Shown piece by piece: positions 17,403 through 25,475 of a DNA stretch of 64,000 nt. Within the stretch, counting starts at the first letter, position 1. Every line of letters begins with the position of its first letter. Under the pieces are notes generated by a model. That model was given only the letters and a program-made list of their open reading frames with translations, had not been told where the DNA came from and did not search any database. Origin of the DNA: Phycisphaerales bacterium (lineage in GTDB: Bacteria > Planctomycetota > Phycisphaerae > UBA1845 > UTPLA1). The translations under genes and the position numbers were made by a program. The DNA is taken from contig JACKHI010000002.1 in the NCBI GenBank assembly GCA_020639075.1, positions 186,001 to 250,000 of the forward strand, read 5' to 3'.

Positions 17403-18092
17403 ATGGATGTGACAACGTTGCAGGATACGGAACTTCGGGTCCTCGGGGTGTTGATTGAAAAGTCGCTTTCGCAGCCGGCGTATTACCCCATGACTGTGAA
17501 CGCGATTACCGCCGCCGCTAATCAGAAGAATAATCGCGATCCCGTCACAGATTACGCGGAGGGTGAGATCAGCGACGCGTTGTCGTCTTTGCGAAAGAAA
17601 CAGTGGGTTACGCAGGCGGAGCCCGAGCGCAACTCCAGATCGATCAAATTTCGCCATTGCGTGGAGGATCGGACCGACTGGAACGCGGCGCAGCGGGCCA
17701 TCATGGGTGAGCTGATGCTTCGGGGGCCTCAGACGTTGGGCGAATTGCGGGGGCGAGCGTCGCGGATGACGCATCTCGAGTCCCTGGATTACACGCGGGA
17801 TCTGCTCCGCGAACTGGAAACATGCGATCCGCCGCTCGTCGTGGAAATGGAGCGCGAGCCCGGCAAGAGCGCCCGGCGATTTTGCCAGCTCCTCGGCGAC
17901 GGACCGCCGGTCGTGGCGGCAGCGGCGTCGTCGCCTCGCACGACGGTCTCCACGGATTCAGCCGCATCGGTTCAACCCGGCGCGGAATCGCTTGCGACGC
18001 GGGTAAGCCGGCTGGAAGACGAGGTCGCTGTCTTGAAGGCGGCGATTGCGGAATTGCGTTCCGCCGGATCGGCCAACGGGCAGACCGATTGA
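17403..18092 (+). CDS. YceH/DUF480 family winged-helix protein
   Basis: 229 residues from ATG 17403, with GAGG upstream; a TTG at 17379 is possible. The sequence LQDTELRVLGVLIEKSLSQP, YYPMTVNAITAAANQKNNRD, ALSSLRKKQWV and MGELMLRGPQTLGELRGRA is diagnostic of the DUF480/YceH family, which folds as two winged-helix domains. The tail (about 165-229) is Ala/Ser/Pro-rich, ending in a short coiled coil (SLATRVSRLEDEVAVLKAAI). Precise role unknown; DNA binding is plausible from the fold. Confidence 0.9.
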   Translation: MDVTTLQDTELRVLGVLIEKSLSQPAYYPMTVNAITAAANQKNNRDPVTDYAEGEISDALSSLRKKQWVTQAEPERNSRSIKFRHCVEDRTDWNAAQRAIMGELMLRGPQTLGELRGRASRMTHLESLDYTRDLLRELETCDPPLVVEMEREPGKSARRFCQLLGDGPPVVAAAASSPRTTVSTDSAASVQPGAESLATRVSRLEDEVAVLKAAIAELRSAGSANGQTD

Positions 18093-18219
18093 CGGTTCGG
18101 GCGCGCCCTGTCGGCAGACGGCGTGTGATGCAAAAACGCATTCTCGTTATGCGACTTTATGACTCGCGCGAACAGCGATATGCTAGGGTTCCAGAGTCTA
18201 GGCACCAAGGAGATGCATC

Positions 18220-19356
18220 ATGCAGAAGTTACGCCTGTTCACGCCCGGTCCCACGATGGTCAGTCCCGAATCAATGTTGGCGATGGCCCAGCCGCTGGAT
18301 CATCATCGCACGGCGGGATTCCGCGACGACCTCAAAGAATGCGTCGAGCTGCTCAAATACGTCTATCAGACGAGCACGACGCCGTATGTCATCACCGGCA
18401 GCGGCACGGCTGCGATGGAGGCGGCGATGCTCGGCTGCTGCAAGCCGGACGCGAAGACGCTCGTCTGCCACGCCGGCAAGTTCGCCGAGCGATGGCGGGA
18501 CATTCTCGCACGATTCAACCTGCCGTACGTCGAGTTCCAGAAGGACTACGGCCACGGATTCAAGGGCGAGGAGATTCTCGCGAAGCTGAAGGAACACGGC
18601 GACATCAAGGCCGTGATCTTCGTGCATTCGGAGACGAGCACGGCGGCCGTCAGTGATGCGCAGGGCATCGCGGCGGCGTGTCGCGAGAAGGGCGCGTTGT
18701 GTCTCGTCGATGGCATTACGTCGATCGGTGCAATTCCGTTCAAGATGGACGAGTGGGGCATCGATGCGGCGGTCACAGGTTCTCAGAAGGCGATGATGCT
18801 GCCGCCGGGCCTGGGATTGGTGGCGTTGTCGGATCGCGCGTGGGAAGTGATTGACTCACATCAGGCGCCGACGTACTACAACGACATCAAGGCGTATCGA
18901 AAGAGCATGGATAAGTTCGATACGCCGTACACGCCGAACAACCAGATGGTGACAGGCCTGAAATTCACGCTGAAGCAGATCAAGGCGGAAGGCATCGAGA
19001 ACATCTGGTCGCGAACGGCGAAGCTGGCCAAGGCGACGCGCGCGGCCGTCTCTGCGCTGGGGATGAAGGTGTTCGCGACGGATCCCGTGGATTCCGTGAC
19101 GGCGATCGAGATTCCGAAGGGCGTCGACGGCGGCAAGTGGCGGAAGGATCTGCGAGCGAAGTACGGCATCCATTGCGCCGGCGGCCAGGGGCACATCAAG
19201 GATACGATCATTCGGCTCAATCACATGGGCTATGTGGATGAAGTAGATACGGTCGGCGCGATCGCGGCACTGGAATGGACGCTGGCGGCGCAGGGCTACA
19301 AGTTTGAATCCGGTGCGGGAACGGGGGCGTTCAGCCGGGTGATTCAGGGGGCGTAA
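18220..19356 (+). CDS. Class V aminotransferase, alanine-glyoxylate/serine-pyruvate type
   Basis: 378 residues with a strong AAGGAG site. PLP-fold type I protein of the AgxT/SPT group: FTPGPTMVSPE at the start, ITGSGTAAMEAAMLG (phosphate-binding region), LVDGITSIGAIPFKMDEWGI (the PLP-binding Asp region) and AVTGSQKAMMLPPGLG with the Schiff-base Lys at about 188. Reaction expected: transfer of an amino group between alanine or serine and glyoxylate or pyruvate, in the cytosol. Substrate preference cannot be read from sequence. A hairpin with a following U-rich tract ends the gene. Confidence 0.92.
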   Translation: MQKLRLFTPGPTMVSPESMLAMAQPLDHHRTAGFRDDLKECVELLKYVYQTSTTPYVITGSGTAAMEAAMLGCCKPDAKTLVCHAGKFAERWRDILARFNLPYVEFQKDYGHGFKGEEILAKLKEHGDIKAVIFVHSETSTAAVSDAQGIAAACREKGALCLVDGITSIGAIPFKMDEWGIDAAVTGSQKAMMLPPGLGLVALSDRAWEVIDSHQAPTYYNDIKAYRKSMDKFDTPYTPNNQMVTGLKFTLKQIKAEGIENIWSRTAKLAKATRAAVSALGMKVFATDPVDSVTAIEIPKGVDGGKWRKDLRAKYGIHCAGGQGHIKDTIIRLNHMGYVDEVDTVGAIAALEWTLAAQGYKFESGAGTGAFSRVIQGA

Positions 19357-19386
19357 CGGCTCGAATCGGCGATTCCAGGCAACATG

Positions 19387-19432
19387 ACGCCATTCGTTTC
19401 GCGGTTCATCGCGATGCGAATGGCGTTTCTCT
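19387..19432 (+). terminator. Hairpin terminator after aminotransferase
   Basis: Arms ACGCCATTCG (19387..19396) and CGAATGGCGT (19417..19426) are perfect complements. The loop contains a second CGCG/CGCG pairing, and TTTCTCTT follows. It lies about 30 bases after the stop codon. Confidence 0.7.
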
Positions 19433-19584
19433 TGATGGATTCGGCCGGGCCCCTTCAGGCTGAGGCGCCGAATTTCCAAAAGCCCAGCGTTGTTGCGCCT
19501 TGCCGGGACACGCCACGCTGAGGACAGCGAGGCTCCGAGCTGTTTCAAAGGGCGTCACGATCATCGAGTGATGCCGCTGTCTCT

Positions 19585-21543
19585 TCACGCTGACGCATTC
19601 CCCAGTTCGTTGGCGATTCTCTTCGCGTCTGTGACAAGGTCGGCGGGGTAGCCTTCGGACTCCAGCACGAGAAGGGCGTTACGGCTGCGGGCTGGGCCGT
19701 CGCGGAGCAGGTAGTCGAAGACGAGGCCTTCGTTTTCGAATCGCTCTTCGAAGTGTTGGTTCTTTGCGTTGGGCAAATCGCCAAGCGTCGTCAGGGCTGC
19801 GTCGTGAGTGGCGACGAGATGGAGACCACTGCCGTTGATGAGGGTGCGAACGACGGCGGAAGCCGCGGCGACGCGTTCGGCGGAGTTTGTTCCGCGGAAG
19901 GGCTCATCGATGAGGACGAAGACGTTGCGTCCGCGTCTTGCCGCCTCGACCATTCGGCGGACCTGGCGGACTTCGGCGAGGAAGTAGCTTTCCTTTCGCG
20001 AGAGGTCGTCGCGAATTCGCAGGTCGGTCAGGATTTCCATCGGTGTGATCCGCATGGACTTCGCGGGGACGGCGGAGCCGATCATCGCGAGTAGCGAATT
20101 GGTGGCCGTCATGCGGAGGAATGTGGATTTGCCGGACATATTCGAGCCGGTGATGACCCAGGTTCGCGCCGGATCGGAGAGCGTCAGTGAGTTTGCGACG
20201 GCTTCGGCGCGGGCGATCAGAGGATGTCGACCACTTTCGATCTCGAGGCGCGGTTTGCCGGTTTCGACGACGGGGAAAATCGCGCCGTCTTCTTCCCACG
20301 CGTAGGTCCCGAGCGAGGCGAGGAATTCGATTTCGCCGATGGCTTCGATGGCACGCAGGAGTTCCGTCTGATGCCGGACGGCGACAGCCTCGATCATGGC
20401 GACGGCCTGCAGATCCCACAGCACGAGCAGATCGATGATGGCATGGACGATGCCTGAGAATCCGAGGAACAAGTAGGGGATTCTCGCTTCGAGTCGCGGG
20501 AGAATGCCGGGGGCGATGACCGCTTCCAGTTGTTGCCGGCGGCGGCCGAGCGCGCCATCCTGCGGGAGAGACTCGACGGCCGAAGCGGCGAAGAATTGGA
20601 ATTGTGCCACGACATCTTCCAGATCCAGCCAGGGGCGAATGCGTTCGCCTGTGTTCTCGCGAATCGAACTCAGGACGATGCCGTTGATCATCGCGACCAC
20701 GATGATCGGGAGCCAGCCAAATGGGATCGGGCACCAGCCAATCAGTTCGCCGAGGCCAAGGGCGACGGCGATGGGGCCCGCCAATCCCCAGAGGCGCGCG
20801 ATCCGGATTTTCGCACCGCCGGGCATGGGCTGGGCGTCGCGGATCGTCTCGAACATCTGCCGGAATTCCTTGGAAAGCGATCGAAAGCCGGCGGCCGCGG
20901 CCATCAGGCGGAGCCGCTGAATCGGGTGCCCGTCGAGCCAGCGTGCGGCCTCCTGTCGTTCGAGGATTTTCGCAGCATCGGCCAGCGGTTGCGAAAGACA
21001 TTGCGCCAATCGGGCCGCGCCGGCAGGGGACGATGTGCGGTTGAGGAGACCGAAGAGGCTGATGGGTCTGCCGAACACGTCGAGATCGCCGAGTTCCTGC
21101 GGCGAGAGTGTATAGCAGGCGTGGCTGTCGTAGAGCGAATCCCAGAAGTCGCCGTCGTTCGGCGTGTCGCCATCGCGCAGGATCAACGGATCGCCGTCGA
21201 CGCGTCTTCTGGATTCGTCGAGAACGGCGCCCAGGAGGGCGAGCGTCTGAACCCGAAATCGGACGCGGCCGTGAAGTCGAACGGCCGCCACGAACGCCAG
21301 CAATCCACCGAGGCCGACGAAGAGGCTCCATTGCAGGCCTTCGGCCATCCAACCGTAGATTCCCACAGCCATGACGGCGAATGTGAAGAATCGGAGCCAT
21401 GCGAGGATCGCGCTGGTGCGCCGCTCTTTCTTGAAGGCGGCCGATGTCGTGGACTTGGCGGCTTCGATCCACGGGCCTTTGGCGCCATGTTCGGTCGGCG
21501 GCGGTGGGAAGAACGAAAGATCCATGAGGATAGGATGGATCAT
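19585..21543 (-). CDS. MutS-family ATPase with membrane segments
   Basis: About 652 residues from ATG 21543 (start uncertain; TTG 21582 and ATG 21525 are alternatives). Hydrophobic helices lie near residues 45-85 (FFTFAVMAVGIYGWMAEGLQ, LFVGLGGLLAFVAAV) and 255-300 (WGLAGPIAVALGLGELIGW, LPIIVVAMINGIVLS), followed by a MutS clamp-like region. The C-terminal ABC-type ATPase has Walker A ITGSNMSGKSTFLRM, Walker B FVLIDEPFRGTNSAER and LVATHDAAL. MutS mismatch-recognition domains are missing. Such membrane-anchored MutS homologues are widespread and of unknown function. Directly downstream of the mutS2-like gene, on the same strand. Confidence 0.88.
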   Translation of the reverse strand: MIHPILMDLSFFPPPPTEHGAKGPWIEAAKSTTSAAFKKERRTSAILAWLRFFTFAVMAVGIYGWMAEGLQWSLFVGLGGLLAFVAAVRLHGRVRFRVQTLALLGAVLDESRRRVDGDPLILRDGDTPNDGDFWDSLYDSHACYTLSPQELGDLDVFGRPISLFGLLNRTSSPAGAARLAQCLSQPLADAAKILERQEAARWLDGHPIQRLRLMAAAAGFRSLSKEFRQMFETIRDAQPMPGGAKIRIARLWGLAGPIAVALGLGELIGWCPIPFGWLPIIVVAMINGIVLSSIRENTGERIRPWLDLEDVVAQFQFFAASAVESLPQDGALGRRRQQLEAVIAPGILPRLEARIPYLFLGFSGIVHAIIDLLVLWDLQAVAMIEAVAVRHQTELLRAIEAIGEIEFLASLGTYAWEEDGAIFPVVETGKPRLEIESGRHPLIARAEAVANSLTLSDPARTWVITGSNMSGKSTFLRMTATNSLLAMIGSAVPAKSMRITPMEILTDLRIRDDLSRKESYFLAEVRQVRRMVEAARRGRNVFVLIDEPFRGTNSAERVAAASAVVRTLINGSGLHLVATHDAALTTLGDLPNAKNQHFEERFENEGLVFDYLLRDGPARSRNALLVLESEGYPADLVTDAKRIANELGNASA

Positions 21544-21595
21544 GCGGTTCGATCCGGCAAGCCGGGTTTCAGGTCGAATCAAGATCGGGTGCGGG

Positions 21596-23515
21596 CTATT
21601 GGAATATCAAGTCTGAAAGCGGCACTTCGACCTCGATGGCGCCGACGGACACGACGGCGCGTTGCTTCTCCAACCGTACGCGGACGATCTTGCCGGGATC
21701 GTCGAACTTCCTGACGCGCACAGCCTCGCCAGGTTTGAGTGAGACGATGCGCTTGACCCACGTGTCGTATTGAGCGATCCGCGATTCGAGATCTTTGACT
21801 TTGTCCAGCGCTGCGAGCGTTTCGCGCGCGGCGTCCTGGCGAGCCTGTTCCGCGTCGCGGCGGGCTTGTTCGGCGCCGCGCCGTGCAGTGAGCGTGCCGG
21901 CGATGGCTTTGTTGAGCGCACGATGGCGCCGCGCCATGTTGCGCTTGGCGGAATTGACAAGTTTCTTGGGCATCCCGAGGCGCGATGCGATTGCGATGGC
22001 GTTGCTGTTGCCGGGTTCGCCGATGAGCAGGCGATACGTCGGTCGCAGCGTCTCGATGTCGAATTCGACGGACGCATTGTCAGCGCGTTCCTGTTCAAAG
22101 CCGACGGCCTTCAATGCGCCGAGATGGGTTGTGATCATGGCGAGGCAGCCTGTCGAGAGCAGATGATCGACGATGGCGCGACCGATGGCGGCGCCTTCGT
22201 CAGGATCCGTGCCGGCGCCCATTTCGTCGATGAGGACGAGCGTGCCTTTGCGTGCGCGCTGGACGATGTCGAGGATCCGACCCATGTGGGCACTGAATGT
22301 GCTGAGGCTTTGTTGGAGGCTTTGTTCGTCGCCGACATCGATCCACAGACCGCTGAAGACGGGAAGCGTCGTGCCGCCGGCGGCGGGGATGGGCAGCCCC
22401 GCCTGGGCCATGAGGACGACGAGTCCGACGGTCTTCAGGGCAGCCGTTTTTCCGCCCGTGTTGGGGCCCGTGACGAGTGCGATGTCGAAGTCCTCGCCAA
22501 GGCGTGCATCGATCGGGACAACTTCGCGCCGCGTTTCGCCGTCGGGTTCGATGTAGTGTTCCGACTTCGCATCTTCGTACATTTCCAGGAGGATGGGATT
22601 GCGGGCGGCAATCATGTTGAGTTTGCCGTCGTCGTTGATCGCGGGCAGGCGCATGTTGAAGCGATCCGCGAGCTTGGTTTTCGCGGACAGGAGATCGATG
22701 ACGGCGAGTGTTTCGAGAGTTTCGAGCAAGGGCTTCTGATTCAGATGCACGAGGTGCGTCAGTTCCCAGAGGATGCGGCTGATTTCCTCTTTTTCGGCTT
22801 GCAGCATGTTGACGCGACGGTTGTTGAGCTCGACGGCTTGCGCGGGTTCGACGAAAAGCGTCTGGCCGCTGTCGCTGCTGCGATGGACGATGCCGGGGAC
22901 GCGACCGTGCTGGTCGGCGCGAAGGGGCAGGACCATGCGATCGGCGTGATACGTGGCATTGGCGTATTGCAGGTATTTCGTGATGGCGGGTTGCTTGAGC
23001 AGCTTGTCGAAGAGTTCGTGGGCTTCCTGCCGGATGCGTTCGAGATCGTCGCGGATGCGCTGGAGTCGTTCGGAGGCGTCGTCGCGAACCAGTCCGCGGG
23101 AATCGACGACGCGGTTGATGCGATCGCGTATGACGCGCAAATCGGCGAGGCGTTCAGAGAGTTTGGCCAGCTTGTCTTCATTCTCGCCGAGTTTGTCGAA
23201 CCAGACGCGGACGGCCGCGACGCCGTTGAGGGTGTCGGCGAGTTCGGCGAATTCCTCGGGTTCCAGCTTGTTGGGCGGAACGGCGCGGCGGACGTTTTCG
23301 CGCACATCGCGGATTCCGCCGAAGGGCGGCATGCCGCGCGCGGCGACGCGATTCATGAACTGCTCGAGCTGACCGATCCAGTGACGGACCTGCTTCGGTT
23401 TTCGTGAAGGGCGCACATGCATCGCGAGGGATTTGCCGAGCGCGCACTGAGCGTGTCGTGCGAGCCACTCGCGGATGCGTTCGAATTCGAGTTTTTCCAG
23501 TGTGTGTGCGTCCAT
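21596..23515 (-). CDS. mutS2: MutS2-like ATPase without Smr nuclease domain
   Basis: 639 residues. MutS2 architecture: core/lever (LEKLEFERIREWLARHAQCA; YHADRMVLPLRADQHGRVPG; HRSSDSGQTLFVEPAQAVEL), ATPase with Walker A TGPNTGGKTAALKTVGL, VFSGLWIDVGDEQSLQQSLS, Walker B VLIDEMGAGTDPDEGAA and TTHLGALK, a coiled coil (about 510-570), then a KOW-like beta region ending at residue 639. Canonical MutS2 is about 780 residues because of a C-terminal Smr endonuclease domain, which is absent. Likely role is ribosome collision rescue or recombination control; loss of Smr would remove nuclease activity. Confidence 0.9.
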   Translation of the reverse strand: MDAHTLEKLEFERIREWLARHAQCALGKSLAMHVRPSRKPKQVRHWIGQLEQFMNRVAARGMPPFGGIRDVRENVRRAVPPNKLEPEEFAELADTLNGVAAVRVWFDKLGENEDKLAKLSERLADLRVIRDRINRVVDSRGLVRDDASERLQRIRDDLERIRQEAHELFDKLLKQPAITKYLQYANATYHADRMVLPLRADQHGRVPGIVHRSSDSGQTLFVEPAQAVELNNRRVNMLQAEKEEISRILWELTHLVHLNQKPLLETLETLAVIDLLSAKTKLADRFNMRLPAINDDGKLNMIAARNPILLEMYEDAKSEHYIEPDGETRREVVPIDARLGEDFDIALVTGPNTGGKTAALKTVGLVVLMAQAGLPIPAAGGTTLPVFSGLWIDVGDEQSLQQSLSTFSAHMGRILDIVQRARKGTLVLIDEMGAGTDPDEGAAIGRAIVDHLLSTGCLAMITTHLGALKAVGFEQERADNASVEFDIETLRPTYRLLIGEPGNSNAIAIASRLGMPKKLVNSAKRNMARRHRALNKAIAGTLTARRGAEQARRDAEQARQDAARETLAALDKVKDLESRIAQYDTWVKRIVSLKPGEAVRVRKFDDPGKIVRVRLEKQRAVVSVGAIEVEVPLSDLIFQ

Positions 23516-23667
23516 ACGTCGCGTTTCGAGACCTTAAGTCGAAAGCGGCGTATGATAGCGCGCGAGCGGGAAAGGGGAAATCGACGGCGCTGGCCCAATT
23601 GTCGCCCCAGGTCGAGCGGAACGCGGGGCGACGTCCTCGTGTTATTCGAACAGTCGGCGTTTTTCGC

Positions 23668-25014
23668 CTAGTCCGCTCGGCTCCCCACGAGCGCAGGTTG
23701 TCTGACTTCCACAGGCGAGGGTACGTCGTCCTTTACGTCGACGGGGTACCCCGACGTCACTTTCTGCGCCGGTCGCACGCCGACGATGATGATGGACGCG
23801 ACAAGGCAGAGGATGCCGCAAAGCCAGAACGCCAGCGAGAAATTCTGCATATCGCCGAGTTTTCCGCCCATGACAGGACCGAATATGCCGCCGATGCCGT
23901 AGGCGAGAAATACCCACGGATAATTCTGTCCGACGGATCGCGTGCCGAAGGTGTCAGCCGTGATATTGGGGAAGAGGGCGAAGTTGCCGCCGAAGTTGAA
24001 ACCGATCAGTGTGGCCGCGAGGTAAAGCAGCATCGGCGTGCCCGCCATCCACTGGAAGAGTATCACGACAATTCCCTGTGAGGCCGTCATCAGGACGAGG
24101 GATTGGCGTCGTCCGAGATGATCCGAGATGGCGCCCCAGGCGATTCGGCCGACGCCGTTGGCGAGACTGAAGAAGACGGCCATCGCGGTGCCGGCGATCG
24201 CGCTTGCCTGCGCTTTTTCGATGCCGTTGGCCTGGAGTGCACTCATCGGGAATGACTTCATCAGTCCGATGCACATCAGGCCGGCGCTGGCGCCAAAGAG
24301 AAACGTGAAGAAGATCCTGTAGAACTGCGGCGTCCCCAGCAATTCGCGCGGTGTGAAATTGACGGCGCCGTTGGCGGCCTGCGCGCCGGGTTCGGCACTC
24401 GGCGGCGAGAAACCTTCGGGCAGCCAATGTTCCGGCGGGAAGACCATCCAGATGCTGCCAATCGGCACGGCGATCAGGAAGAATGCCCCGTAGATCATGA
24501 ACGTCGTTCCGAGTCCCCATGCGTCGATCAAGTGTCCCCAGGCGCCGGCGAGCTTGACCCACAGCAGGGCGCCGAACCCGAAGCCTGCGACGGCGAAGCC
24601 CGTGATCAACCCCTTGCGATCGGGGAACCAGCGCATGCCGACGGCGATCGGAACGACGTAGGCGAGACCAATGCCGATGCCGCCGATGACGCCGAGGCAA
24701 ATGAGATTCGCGGGATAATTCTCGCCGCCGAAAAGGCCGGCCACGATGTAGCCGGCGCCAAGGACAACGCCGCCGGCGGCCGCGAGTAGTCTTGGTCCGT
24801 ACCTGGGCAGCATCTTTCCCGCAAACACCATCGTCACGGCAAAGAAGAATAGACCGGCGGCAAAGACGCATTGCGTTCGGGCCTTGGTCCAGCCGACGGT
24901 TTCAAGGGCCGGTGTGAAGACGGACCAGGCATAGATCGCGCCGAGGCACAACTGGATGAGCACGGCGCCGAAAACGACCCACCAACGATTCATCAATCGA
25001 GAATCCGCGCGCAC
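23668..25014 (-). CDS. MFS transporter, oxalate/formate antiporter-like (OFA) family
   Basis: 448 residues from GTG 25014, which has AAGGGG at good spacing; ATG 24993 is less well placed. Twelve hydrophobic segments. The opening NRWWVVFGAVLIQLCLGAIY, AWSVF and GIGIGLAYVVPIAVGMRWFP, DRKG are hallmarks of the OFA family of MFS carriers, as is AGFGFGALLW. It is expected in the inner membrane, exchanging a small carboxylate or related anion; substrate unknown. Divergent from the GT39 operon across an AT-rich 150-bp gap containing a 12-bp palindrome. Confidence 0.9.
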   Translation of the reverse strand: MRADSRLMNRWWVVFGAVLIQLCLGAIYAWSVFTPALETVGWTKARTQCVFAAGLFFFAVTMVFAGKMLPRYGPRLLAAAGGVVLGAGYIVAGLFGGENYPANLICLGVIGGIGIGLAYVVPIAVGMRWFPDRKGLITGFAVAGFGFGALLWVKLAGAWGHLIDAWGLGTTFMIYGAFFLIAVPIGSIWMVFPPEHWLPEGFSPPSAEPGAQAANGAVNFTPRELLGTPQFYRIFFTFLFGASAGLMCIGLMKSFPMSALQANGIEKAQASAIAGTAMAVFFSLANGVGRIAWGAISDHLGRRQSLVLMTASQGIVVILFQWMAGTPMLLYLAATLIGFNFGGNFALFPNITADTFGTRSVGQNYPWVFLAYGIGGIFGPVMGGKLGDMQNFSLAFWLCGILCLVASIIIVGVRPAQKVTSGYPVDVKDDVPSPVEVRQPALVGSRAD

Positions 25015-25111
25015 GAGAGAACCCCTTATGCATGAAGTCTTCCACTCGTCGCCCGAGGCGACGGCTCGCCTCGTAATCGAGCATCGGGCGTCTTAGAGGA
25101 CTCGATTACAT

Positions 25112-25123
25112 ATATCATGATAT
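25112..25123. promoter_or_regulatory. AT-rich palindrome in a divergent promoter region
   Basis: ATATCATGATAT is a perfect 12-bp palindrome inside a short AT-rich island, flanked by partly symmetric ACAT and TATGT. It sits between the divergent MFS carrier and glycosyltransferase genes, where an operator would be expected. Function is inferred from position only. Confidence 0.35.
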
Positions 25124-25475
25124 CTATGTAGGTAATGTTTGTCGATTCGATGCGGTGGCGTTTCGGGGGTTTTTCGGAACTCGATCGGGAGCGTGACTAC
25201 TCGAGACGTGCTGTTGTTCGGGATCGCCGGGAATGGGGCTTCAGGTTCATGAGCCCGGGCGTTCGGGCGAGAATGTCGCCGGGAGCATCCTGGGAGCTCG
25301 AAAAACGGATCGCAAGCCGGCTTCCATTGTTCGGAATCCTGCGTTTACTCGCGGGAACAGGGCGTCCGGGTTATCTTCACGAGCGACTGACAGTCGTGGA
25401 TGGAACCGCGACGGCGAACCTGAACGTTCGTCGGGCGTTAGTCTGACAACTGACGCTCGATGTGAGGATAGTGTT

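Noticed and set aside
21770..23407. 545-codon open frame on the plus strand
   Set aside because: Wholly antisense to the mutS2-like gene; composition typical of a complementary-strand shadow.
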